DNA from: Ananas comosus
Taxonomy: Eukaryota; Streptophyta; Magnoliopsida; Poales; Bromeliaceae
Assembly (NCBI RefSeq): GCF_001540865.1
Contig: NC_033621.1
Span: forward strand, 1,204,466-1,268,465
Direction of reading: 5' to 3'
DNA length: 64,000 nucleotides
A model generated the notes under the pieces. The model saw only the letters and a program-made list of their open reading frames with translations, was not told the DNA's origin and ran no database searches. The translations under genes and the position numbers were made by a program. Each line of letters begins with the position of its first letter. The stretch's first letter is position 1. Positions 40,850 to 50,163 of the stretch are shown here, one piece after another.

Positions 40850-42509
40850 AATATTTTCATAACCAACAAAATTTCTATGTAAAATGTAGATTTATTAAAT
40901 AAAGCAGAGGTTGTTAAATTAAGCTCTAGCAACACTGAGTTATATATATATATATATATACACACACATAGTGAAGATGATTTTATAAGCAAATTGAAGC
41001 ATGTTTTAATACAAGAAAAATTTTGAACAATATTCTTATTCTTTTCAGACATGCCACTCATCTAAAAGAGGAATGCAGATAGTGCTATGATCAATTTCAC
41101 CAGTTCATGTGATCACTACATCTCTTTCACATTTATAATTGGAATGCATTTACTTATAGAACAATTAATTCCAAAATGTTGATCGAGTACGACTAATTTC
41201 GCCTTCTAGTAATTTAGCAGTTGGTAAATAAAAATATTGGAGTTGTATGCCCCGTGTTGAAAATAACATTAAAACTACAGTTCTATGATACATAGTTTAA
41301 ATTATTGAAGACGAACGACAACTTCATATTTTTCAACATGACATCAGAAAATATGGAATCATGAATTCGATACCTGTTTAGAGTGGTTCGACAACTCTAA
41401 TACATAGAAAAGTTATCGTGCTTCTTCCGACAACTTTACTAAGCAACACTTTCACGAAAGCTCCAGTTTTTTTAGATCATTCGTTACTTTTTCTTCTTTG
41501 CGCGTCATAAGTTCCGGTCTCCGTTCAAACATATGCTAGAGAAAATCAACTTTTAGTCCTCGGCTTATATTAGTACACAAATATAAATAATGTATGTGAT
41601 CTACTTGGCATGCACATGTTTTAATAAACCAATTAATTTAGTAGCCAAAGAAAGTTTGTAAAGGAGCATGTACAGTGGAAAAAGGCAACAAAATCACAAG
41701 AGGAAAAGAGAGTACACCATGGCTCATTAGACTAGGATTAGCCAAATAATATGCTCTCTTACTATAATATACCAAAACAAAGTACAAATTTTGATTCTAT
41801 TCTCAAATGCAGATAAAAGCATTTCCCAAGATATTGATCATTAGCTTACCCTCTCTCTCTTCACATGCATGAACAAAAAATAAATATATAGAAAAAGTCT
41901 TCTTTGCAACAGTTATAACACATGAGATATATTTCAAACTAATCATATTATTCGATTGATCAAAAAGAGTCTAATAAAAAATAATATGATAATTATACAC
42001 TAAAATAATGCTTTAGATTTTTTTTTTTTTTTGTACTTTTATGCAAGGTCGAGACATATAATTAAATTTTATAAATTTTATGTGTTATAACTAGGAGGGA
42101 AAAGACTTTCTGACTTATACGTGGCTAACAATATTGTATCAAACAAACATAATTATCATGGCCCACCTCCACTTTATGATCTCTAGAGGATCTCTCTAGT
42201 AAGATGATGAGCTTAAATTTGCACCCCATAATGAAATTAACGCAACTCCCTTCTTACTATTCCTCTTCTTAAATTAATCTCGAATCCCCACCCCTTTTAA
42301 ATTGCAATAACTCTTCTCCCTTAAAAAGCCACCACATAAACCACCAAAAGCCAAATCTATCTCCATCCTTTTTCCCACCCATCACACATCCACCAATCTC
42401 ATCTCCCAAAGAATATTCATCAAGATCAAACCAAGAATACTAAGAATCAAACCGCCAAAAAGAGAGAGAGAAAGAGCAACTTTAGTAGTATATGCACTAG
42501 AGATCACAT

Positions 42510-42510
<1 letters not shown>
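40589..42510. other. Intergenic DNA upstream of the VQ gene
   Basis: (CT)n is at about 40819-40846 and (TA)n followed by (CA)n at about 40941-40968. The rest is AT-rich with no gene seen. Confidence 0.5.

Positions 42511-42511
<1 letters not shown>

Positions 42512-42545
<34 letters not shown>
42512..42545 (+). promoter_or_regulatory. (CT)n tract in the VQ leader/promoter
   Basis: A pyrimidine run CCCCCC followed by about 15 CT units ends 92 bases before the VQ ATG. It is a candidate GAGA-type (BBR/BPC) factor site or a leader element. Confidence 0.45.
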
Positions 42546-42547
<2 letters not shown>

Positions 42548-42636
42548 ATGGTCTTCTTTGAAACGCACTCTTGATCCCTTATTTGCACACTTACTCCTTA
42601 AATTCTCATATACAGACATATAGTTTTTTGCCATCA

Positions 42637-43701
42637 ATGGATTCAACTACAAGTGGTAGCATGCAATCCTCAAGCGGGGGCGGCGGCGGTGGCGGTGGCG
42701 GTGGCGACGAAGAGTTTTCTTCGCACCCTCATGAATACATCTCCTCCTTCTTAACCTTCCCACCACCACCACCACCACCACCACCACAACAGCCACCAAA
42801 TTCTACTCCCTTTGATCCCTTCTCAACTTTTCTCAACCCCTTTCCCCCTTCCTCAAACCCTAGTAATCTCACTCCCCCGGCTCGCACCGATGTCGCGGAC
42901 TTCACCGCCAGCTTCCGCCCACAACCGCAGCCACCGACGACATCTTTACCCTCGAACACGGTCCCGGTGCAACCCCCAGCCCCACGCGGGGGGTCGAGGA
43001 AGCGGTCGAGGGCGTCGCGGAAGCCGCCGACCACCGTGCTCACCACTGACACATCGAACTTCCGCGCCATGGTCCAGGAGTTCACCGGCTTCCCCACGCC
43101 GCCCTTCGCCTCCTCATCTCCTTTCGTCCGCCCCCGACTTGGCCTCTTACATCCTACCGCCACCGTCGCCGGTCCTCCGCCGCCGTACCTCTTACGCCCG
43201 TCCCCTCAAAAGGCGCAAACCGTGATCGACGCGATCGCGTCCATTGCTAGAAATAGCAACATTGGTTCTTCTTCGTTGAGTTCGGAACAACAACGGCGAC
43301 AGCAGCAGCAGCAGCAGCAAGAACAACAAGTACAACAATCAAATCTTCTAGATGCTCCAATATTTGGAAACTTGGCTTTCCAATCACCAGTCAATTCTAA
43401 GAGCAGCTCACACAATAACATGTCTGTGTTTTTCGAGAAACAGCAACAAAGAGCGCAGACGGCGGAGCTCATTGCAGGTGATGGGTTAGCGAATTGGATT
43501 GATTATGACGGACTCGATCAGATTCAAACACAAACGCAAACCCAAAGCCTGTTCGGGACGGATGTCGGAGACTACGGCGACTCACAGGGTGTCGACTACA
43601 TCTCGAGGTTGTCGTCGTCGACGACGGAGATTGGGAGCTTCCATGCGGCAGATAAAGGAGTGGGATTGTTGAGCCATGTCGACGTGAATGGGAGAAGGTA
43701 G
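42637..43701 (+). CDS. VQ-motif protein (VQ22/JAV1-type group)
   Basis: Intronless, 354 residues. The VQ motif FRAMVQEFTG (142-151) matches FxxxVQxxTG. In known VQ proteins this core binds WRKY transcription factors. The preceding basic block SRKRSRASRKPPTTVLTTDT (120-139) is a nuclear-localisation-like stretch and is shared with the plant VQ group containing Arabidopsis VQ22/JAV1, a jasmonate-linked defence regulator. Low-complexity tracts: ten Gly (14-23), nine Pro (42-50), a Pro/Ser-rich segment to about 115 and a Gln-rich tract (218-234). The Met at 42637 was chosen because it begins the MDSTTSGS-type N terminus; the upstream in-frame extension has no ATG. Being intronless and nuclear fits the family. 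The exact orthologue is uncertain. Confidence 0.88.
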   Translation: MDSTTSGSMQSSSGGGGGGGGGGDEEFSSHPHEYISSFLTFPPPPPPPPPQQPPNSTPFDPFSTFLNPFPPSSNPSNLTPPARTDVADFTASFRPQPQPPTTSLPSNTVPVQPPAPRGGSRKRSRASRKPPTTVLTTDTSNFRAMVQEFTGFPTPPFASSSPFVRPRLGLLHPTATVAGPPPPYLLRPSPQKAQTVIDAIASIARNSNIGSSSLSSEQQRRQQQQQQQEQQVQQSNLLDAPIFGNLAFQSPVNSKSSSHNNMSVFFEKQQQRAQTAELIAGDGLANWIDYDGLDQIQTQTQTQSLFGTDVGDYGDSQGVDYISRLSSSTTEIGSFHAADKGVGLLSHVDVNGRR

Positions 43702-43926
43702 AGTAGAGTAATCATAACTATGAATAATTTCTTTGTATTTGTTAATTGTAAGAAGATAATTAAGAGAGGAGCAAGATGAAAAAAAGGGAAAAGTGGAAGG
43801 GTTGGGGTGTGAATTAGGAGGAGTAGATCTTTTCCTCTACTACTTAACCATCATGCATCTTCCATGAGTTCATAGTACGTACGCAAAAGCTTTGGATTAC
43901 ATCTTTGTTTTTTTCGCGCCTATGCC

Positions 43927-44090
43927 CCTCAAACTATATGTTATTTCATATCTGAGGGTAAGAACCAATGTATTAAGGTCCCTCAAATTATATGTTATTT
44001 CATATCTTAGGGTAAGAACCAATGTAATTAAGGTCCCTCAAGTTACATGTTATTTCATATCTTAGGGTAAGAACCAATGTAATCAAAGTT
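43927..44090. repeat. Three tandem 54-55-base repeats downstream of VQ
   Basis: Units begin CCTCAAACTATATGTTATTT at about 43927, 43981 and 44036, and each contains GGTAAGAACCAATGTA. The copies differ at a few positions. They are non-coding and start about 225 bases after the VQ stop. Confidence 0.85.
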
Positions 44091-44832
44091 TCGTTTGGTT
44101 GCATAAATATTTTGTTCAGTATATCTTTTTGATTTACTTAATCAAATTTATATATTTGATTGATAACGAGTGTGATCAAATATTTAAAATGAGATATATA
44201 TCATGAATATTTGGACTTTAAGTTTTCTTTCAGAATAAAATAAATCATGTCGTATGTGAAATATGTTATTTTATAAAATAATGGATAACAAAACTTTTGA
44301 AGCAGTAAAAAATTAAACTTTTACTTATAATCATATTGCAATATTTTCAATAGGAATAAATTATTCTTGGATTAGATAACTTATTCCGACATCGAAAATA
44401 AGACCAGAGTTCAAAATCGACTTAAAATTACATTATATTTCAATGCTACATTAATGGTTATTCTCAACATTTACATTCCATTTCTCCAGGAGTATATATA
44501 TATATATATATANTATATAACTATACTACTATGCTATCAATAGTATCAAGTCCTTGGTACTATACTATCAATAGTATCAAGCCCTTGGTAAAATATATAT
44601 ATATGGACACAGGTGTAAACTTTTTTAACACATCCATGAATATAGGGTGTATTTGTGCAAAAATAACCTCTTTTTTGTTGTTTAATGTCTAAAGGGCACC
44701 TCTTGATAATTTTGCTTATTTTGGGTCTCTCATGTCTATATCAAGCAACATATTTTTATCTTTTTATTTTTTCTCCTTTGGTTTTGATATGAAAGATCTA
44801 TTGATTCCCTTATGACATGAACTAATTATTAA

Positions 44833-44874
<42 letters not shown>

Positions 44875-46380
44875 GCTAGGACTAGGAATAGGAGGTATAT
44901 AGTAGCTAGGACTAGGAATAGGAGGAAGCAACCTTTGAGTTCATCAATCATACGAGTAATTGGGAGACAATTGTATGGGTGCAATTAATGATCTATCTCT
45001 ATCCTTTGACTTTTCCTATTTAAGTTTATTGCTCAATTAAAAATCTATTACAGCCAAATAATTTGATACTTTGTAGTAACAGTATTATAGAGGGTACATC
45101 TTATATCCTGTATATTGTATTATCGAAACGTGTGTCTTATACCCTATGAGCTAAGGGTTGAAATAATTATTTTGGAGAGAAAGATAGTGTGTTATTCATT
45201 TCGTTCATTTTTTTAAAAATAAACTTAATTAAAAATGTGAAGTAACTATATAGTATTCGATCTCGGATATATCAATCATTAAAACTTTTATCATCTGAGC
45301 CAAAAAAGAATGATTTCTTATTCAGATTTAGTGTTCCAAAAAAATTGATAGCTAGGATAAGCGAGGTGTACAATCAACACCTATATATAAATTAGGTATA
45401 CAAGTAGTATTGTTGTGCATACATATAATGTGCTTAGCCATTTTGTAATTTACAACTTTGTACTTAAATTACTAGAGTTTTATATGTAGTAATCTATCTA
45501 TTTCAATTGCTTCTCTGTCTCTAGCTAATTACTATTTTTTTTTCTTTAGAAAAAGGGAAAAAAATCTTCATCATATATATATATATATATGCTCTATCAT
45601 AGACATCAAAAGCGAAGGATATTTCTTTTTGTATTATTTTACTTCTATTTTATTAGGAAAGCACTCATAAAGTTTTGCATATTTATAGTCTTAGAAAGGA
45701 GAGTTCATGAATTTGACAAGGAATGCAAACAAATCTTAATTTCTTTGCCACTCACACTGGCAACTCTATTTTCTTAGAGCTTTTCTTTTTCCCAGCCCCA
45801 AAAAATTATATTATTATAATGCAAAGCAATGCTAAGTTTACAATCCAAAATGCCGTCAAATGCGGGACTAAAACTCGAGACATTGCATTTACTAATGCTA
45901 AGGAATAAACAAACTTTCCATGCATTAGCCTATCCAAACAATTAAACACAAATTCTAAATAATGACAATGGAACATTAAAGATGAAAATACTTGTTCCTT
46001 TTCCACCTTATGACCTGGTAATTGAACTTCAATATGTGTGTGTATGTATATATATATATATATACATATGTATATATAACAACACAGAAAAAAACTACAC
46101 AAATGAGAAAAGGCTTTGGGCATAATGATTCTAAGGCCCACTTAGTAATCAGAGTCTGCAAGAAATATGGTATAGATATAGAAAAATAAAGGTCTCATCC
46201 TGAAGCTTTTTAGAAAGGAAGATGCCTTTTCACAAGGTTTTGCAGCACCAAAGGACAAGTGGAAATTAGGGTTCTTTCTCAAAGGTCCTTCCATGTCCCT
46301 CCTCATGATGGCCTGCTTCTGAATCCCACTACCTCAGTGCTTTCTCCCTTGACACCCATGTTACCATATTTGTGCTATCA
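44091..46380. other. Gene-free intergenic DNA with microsatellites
   Basis: (TA)n with a single N at 44513 precedes a duplicated TACTATGCTATCAATAGTAT-type unit (44521-44590) that recalls the ends of the 7.8-kb MITE. A longer (TA)n at about 44836-44870 is followed by a 30-base unit (AGTAGCTAGGACTAGGAATA core) present twice at 44866-44925. No gene seen. Confidence 0.6.
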
Positions 46381-46479
46381 TAACATCACCTATTCATGGG
46401 GGACCCGGCATATCTTTTGAACTCTCACAAGTTCCAATAATATATAAGACGCTAACCATTAATCTTTATTCACTTACGG

Positions 46480-46592
46480 GTCTCGATTACGACTCGGTCC
46501 TACCCGGCCTCTCGTCATTTGAAATGTAACTCGACCCAATCTGGCCTCCCGCCGTATAGCAGCATGCTTATTCTTTTAAGCCAATATATACA
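46480..46592 (-). mobile_element. Diverged fragment of the TRIM-like LTR
   Basis: GACTCGGTCCTACCCGGCCT, CTCGACCCAATCTGGCCTCC and TTTTAAGCCAATA follow the same order as the right half of the LTRs at 19082-19630. It is probably a decayed solo LTR or fragment of the same family. Confidence 0.5.
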
Positions 46593-46619
46593 TGTTCTCA
46601 ATAAATTAAAATTTTCTTT

Positions 46620-46621
<2 letters not shown>

Positions 46622-46652
<31 letters not shown>
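46622..46652. repeat. (CT)n microsatellite
   Basis: About 14 CT units following a GCG. No gene nearby on either side. Confidence 0.9.
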
Positions 46653-46656
<4 letters not shown>

Positions 46657-46872
46657 TTAATTTGCGAGAGTAGCTTTGTCCAAAATTTCTATTTCTATTG
46701 GCACGTGACATGATAAATTAATCTCATATATACTTTGGTCTACTTCATATGCCGTATTTACGATTTCTGATTCATCAACAACACTCGAGAGAATCTTCGT
46801 TTTAGGGAATCCAAAGCATTAATTACTCAGACTTATCAAAATTATTACTCATTGGGTCCTAGCTAGGGCCTA

Positions 46873-47051
46873 TTTGGTCTAAAACTATAATGCACCACAA
46901 CGCAGTTCGTAGAAAGTCCATAACTTATGCAGCTACAGCAGAATCTGGTAAAATGTGGTGGTGATTGAGCCACACCGCGCCGCACAAGGCAGGTTAATTC
47001 AATGATGGTGGTCGGGCCACGATGTTGTTCAAAAGCTATGCCGAACAGGTC
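46873..47051. mobile_element. Tourist-like MITE
   Basis: The left end GGGCCTATTTGGTCTAAAAC is approximately the reverse complement of the right end GCTATGCCGAACAGGTCC, with CTA on the left and TTA on the right as a possible 3-base target site. It is about 180 bases with no coding sequence. The GGGCCTGTTTGG-type end is common among plant PIF/Harbinger MITEs. Confidence 0.5.
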
Positions 47052-47943
47052 CTTATTTGTCGAGACGCACCGTCATATTCATCTGCAAATTATAGTTGGG
47101 CCTATCCAAAGCCCAATAAAGGCCCATAATAAATTGTTCCTGGGCCAAGAAATTAAAAAGTTGTAAGCCCAAGTTGTATTATAGTTTGAAACCACGCATG
47201 CATTGCTCCATAGCCCCAGAAGGGACATTTGGCCTTTGAGCTCACCAGAAGCTCTTCTCTCTTATTCGACCAAAGCCCACTAAATTATTTTTTGTTTAAA
47301 AAAAAGAAAAGAAAAAAACAATACTAACCAATTAAATCCAACTAACAATGGTGGTTTCCTTAGTCATGCACCTCATAAATTAAACAAAAATATATGTCTC
47401 TAAATTGCGTTAAGGGCTCCTTATCTTTTTTTTTTTGGCACAACTTCATTTTGGCCCTCACATTTCAAAATACTCCCAAACTTCTTAAAACAAGTTAGAG
47501 TATTACATAGTATCTGCTCGACCTACTTTTTGCTTCTGTTTTTAGAAAAATCGTAGCCGTATATAGAACGAAGAGATAAAATCTTAAGATTCAGAAGTAG
47601 AAACTCTAATTTAAAATTTTCAATTACTATAAAAGAGCACTCTTGAGGGATTCTTCTCCAAATAGTAACAACTAGAACGATGCTCCGTCGAAAACACAAA
47701 ATCTCATAGCAACATCAAATAGCAACCATTATCCGTTTAAAGAGATATATTCGATACGCGAGCTAACTGCAAAGACTCCAATATGTTATACGAGGCTAGG
47801 ATCAAACCAAAAGTTCATTAAAATTTATCAGGGACCAAACTAACATTTTACTAAAAGTTGAGGACCCCTAGCACAATTTTACCACCAGTATAAATTTCAC
47901 CAGTGCTGCAGTGCACAACCATTTCCTCCTCCATTTCACTACA
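47052..47943 (+). promoter_or_regulatory. Upstream region of the 47.9-kb gene
   Basis: GGGCC/GCCCA motifs cluster at about 47098-47175 (TTGGGCCTATCC, AAGCCCAATAAAGGCCCAT, CTGGGCCAAG). A TATA-like TATAAATT at 47889-47896 is 48 bases before the ATG, so the leader would be very short. No other gene seen. Confidence 0.35.
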
Positions 47944-48510
47944 ATGGAGTGCACCGAATCGCGGTATCTGCTCCTCCACTGCGAAATAAACAGCATCACA
48001 ATAACCAACCTCCGCGGCGGTGCGGTCACCCCGGGTAGCACCAAGCTCTTCGTGCGCTGCTTTGTCGCCGCGGGAAGCGGGAATCGCATTCGAATCGACA
48101 CACGCGAGGCCCACGTGGGCGCCACGGACCCTGACTCGGCCCACTGGGCCGAGCCCGCCTCATTGCAGTGCCTCGGCCCGTCGAATGTTATCAACGCGGC
48201 CCTCCAAGAAGGCGTCGGCGTCGTGTTCGAGCTGCGGAGGAGAAAGTCGGGCCCGATTTTGGGCCGGGGGTCCGAGTTAATGGGCCGGGCCGAGCTGACG
48301 TGGCGCGACGTGGCGGGTGACGTGGAGAAACGGATTGGGCTCTGCGGGCCCGGGGGGATTGGGCTCGGCCCGTGTTTGGTGGTGAGGATGAGAGTCGGCG
48401 TTGAGGAGGCGGGGGAGAAAGAGAGAGGCGGCGGCGGCGGGAGGAGGGTGGAGTGGAGTGTGGGCGCGGAGGATGTGTTTGCGGTTGCTTGCGACGACGA
48501 CGCCTGCTAG
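47944..48510 (+). CDS. Uncharacterised GC-rich single-exon protein, possibly C2-like
   Basis: Intronless frame of 188 residues with very high third-position GC, unlike its surroundings and typical of monocot intronless genes. I do not recognise a named family with certainty. The order of features recalls a small C2-type beta-sandwich protein: an N-terminal beta-rich start (SRYLLLHCEINSITITNL), a strand FVRCFVAAG, a stretch where an aromatic follows acidic residues (DPDSAHWAE), a strand VVFELRRR and a GRAELTWRDV turn. No calcium-binding Asp cluster is clear. The C terminus is Gly/Arg/Glu-rich (about 158-173). The ATG at 47944 was chosen because the 33 upstream in-frame bases start with GTG and lie close to the TATA-like box. 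It could also be an annotation artefact, but the clean frame and codon bias argue for a gene. Confidence 0.6.
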   Translation: MECTESRYLLLHCEINSITITNLRGGAVTPGSTKLFVRCFVAAGSGNRIRIDTREAHVGATDPDSAHWAEPASLQCLGPSNVINAALQEGVGVVFELRRRKSGPILGRGSELMGRAELTWRDVAGDVEKRIGLCGPGGIGLGPCLVVRMRVGVEEAGEKERGGGGGRRVEWSVGAEDVFAVACDDDAC

Positions 48511-48663
48511 TAGTATTACTAGTTGTCACTGCTGCTCCTTATAAACTCCTTTTATTTATCTTAATTTATATTACAAAGATTGAAAATTCTGGTAAGGCTA
48601 TATGAAAAGAATCATGTCATTTATATCTTTTATATTTTTATTTAAAAAAAGGGGGATATAAAA

Positions 48664-48736
48664 GCCCGTCTAGCTCAGTAGGTAGGGCGCAAGGCTCTTA
48701 ACCTTGTGGTCGTGGGTTCGAGCCCCACGGTGGGCG
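48664..48736 (+). tRNA. tRNA-Lys(CTT): tRNA-Lys (anticodon CTT)
   Basis: A 73-base cloverleaf. The acceptor stem GCCCGTC pairs with GGTGGGC (G-U wobbles allowed). The D arm is GCTC-AGTAGGTA-GGGC, the anticodon arm CAAGG-CTCTTAA-CCTTG with anticodon CTT at 48697-48699, and the T arm CGTGG-GTTCGAG-CCCCACG. The A box (TAGCTCAGTAGG) and B box (GGTTCGAGCC) are intact, and no intron or encoded CCA is present. A T-run (TTTTTT at about 48747-48752) follows as the Pol III terminator. Confidence 0.95.
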
Positions 48737-49333
48737 CATTGAAGAATTTTTTAATAATTCTTTTTTAAGTTTTATATTTTTATTTGAATTTTTTTTTTTT
48801 TTTTTTTTTTTGTTGGTTGTGAAATAGTCAACAGGCCACATGCAATGAGGGAGCTTTTCAACAGGACATGATAAAATTTCCTTCTCTTTTTTTTTTTTTT
48901 TAAAAAAAAAAAAAGCCTCTTGATAATTAGTAAATTAGCTGTCTCACTGACACATGCAGGTGCCCTTTAGTCCCAAGCACGCGATTCCCCACTTTGATTA
49001 GTAGTAGTATTAGTAGTAGTAGATTGTGAGTAATAAAAGTGACGCGTGAGAACACTCCAAAATGGATTGTGTGCATAACATAGTAAAAGTAGAGTTTTTG
49101 GCACTGCAACTAATGTTTTGCTTAGACCTCTACACAGTGTTCTTAATAAGAAACTGGTGTGATTTCCCTCCCCATCTTTGTGAACCTTGCAAATTTTAAA
49201 GTTTATCAATTTCTGTTTGAGTAACTTTAATAATGAAAAAAAATAAATTATTTTTATTAGAAAACAGGGGAAAAAATTATTATCGTTGACTCTGTAATCT
49301 AAAAAAAAAATCGGTATTAAGAGTAATAATTTA
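48737..49333. other. Intergenic DNA downstream of tRNA-Lys
   Basis: Contains long T runs (about 48790-48810, 48890-48901) and A runs. No gene seen. Confidence 0.5.
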
Positions 49334-49557
49334 GGCTTAGTTTGGTATTGTCTGACGCTATTAGGTAAAATAGAATTGAGATAAAAATATATAGAAACAT
49401 ATTTCTATATTTTTCGGTAAGACCGCAGGAAATATATCATAACAGACTTATCGTGACATGTGGAGCGCAATATTACGTACGGAAACAAATTAGGTATTTT
49501 GTTATCGTACTTTCTCACAGTACGTAATATAATCTCCTTACAATCTCAAACGAACTT
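49334..49557. mobile_element. Tourist-like MITE, copy A of an adjacent pair
   Basis: Starts GGCTTAGTTTGGTATTG and ends ATCTCAAACGAACTTTA, an imperfect inverted pair, about 224 bases. Related along its length to copy B, which follows at once in the same orientation. TTA/TAA-like trinucleotides at the borders fit a PIF/Harbinger target site. Confidence 0.65.
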
Positions 49558-49559
49558 TA

Positions 49560-49781
49560 AGCTTAGCTTGGTATTGAGGTTCCATCGACTCTATTAAATG
49601 AAATGAAGTTCAGATAAAAATATATAGGAATATGCTACTGTGCTTTCCGGTAGGACCGTAAGCGACTCATTATGATATGCGAAACACAATATTACGTAAA
49701 GAAATAAATAAAATATTTTTTTATCGTATTTTTTTAATCATATGTGACGTAACTTTTTCGTAATTTTAAACGAAGCCTTTA
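49560..49781. mobile_element. Tourist-like MITE, copy B of an adjacent pair
   Basis: Starts AGCTTAGCTTGGTATTGAGG and ends TTTTAAACGAAGCCTTTA. It shares AGATAAAAATATATAG, a GGTA-GACCG block and CAATATTACGTA with copy A. It lies about 380 bases before the DUF4057 start codon. Confidence 0.65.
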
Positions 49782-49985
49782 ATTTGTAGGGGCACTGTGG
49801 TTTCAGGGAACGCGCAAATCACCGATTCAAAAATTCAAATACAAAACGTACGTTACTGCAAGTTACGAGTTACGACTCCCCCGCCCCTCTTCCAGTAGTC
49901 GTAGCTGAGGATCGATCCCGTCACTCTCCAGTGACCTTACCGCGCTAACCCATCACACTTATTAATCTTTGAATTGGGCGGTGAC

Positions 49986-50163
49986 GAGATCTAGAGAGAG
50001 AAAGAGAGAGTCTCCCTCTCCCTCCCCCCTCTCTCTCTCTCTCTCTGTGGACTCAGCTTTAGTGAGATAAACGAATATAAAAGCAAAAGAGACGCCTCAC
50101 CTTCCTTCTATTCTACTCCTTCACTACAGAGCTCTGAAGAGAGAGAGAGAGAGAGAGGGGGCG
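49986..50163 (+). promoter_or_regulatory. DUF4057 promoter and leader: GA/CT tracts and TATA box
   Basis: Purine (GAGAGAGAAAGAGAGAG) and pyrimidine (CTCTCTC) tracts at 49990-50046 precede TATAAAAG at 50076-50083. A (GA)n at about 50139-50158 ends five bases before the ATG. The TATA position predicts a leader of about 55 bases that would include the GA tract. Confidence 0.55.

Noticed and set aside
43927..44090. CRISPR-like array
   Set aside because: Units are continuous tandem repeats without unique spacers, in a plant genome.
47868..48529. Other open frames overlapping the 47.9-kb gene on both strands
   Set aside because: They arise from high GC content. Only the plus frame from 47944 has a plausible protein composition with mixed beta-strand pattern; the others are Arg/Ser/Pro-rich.
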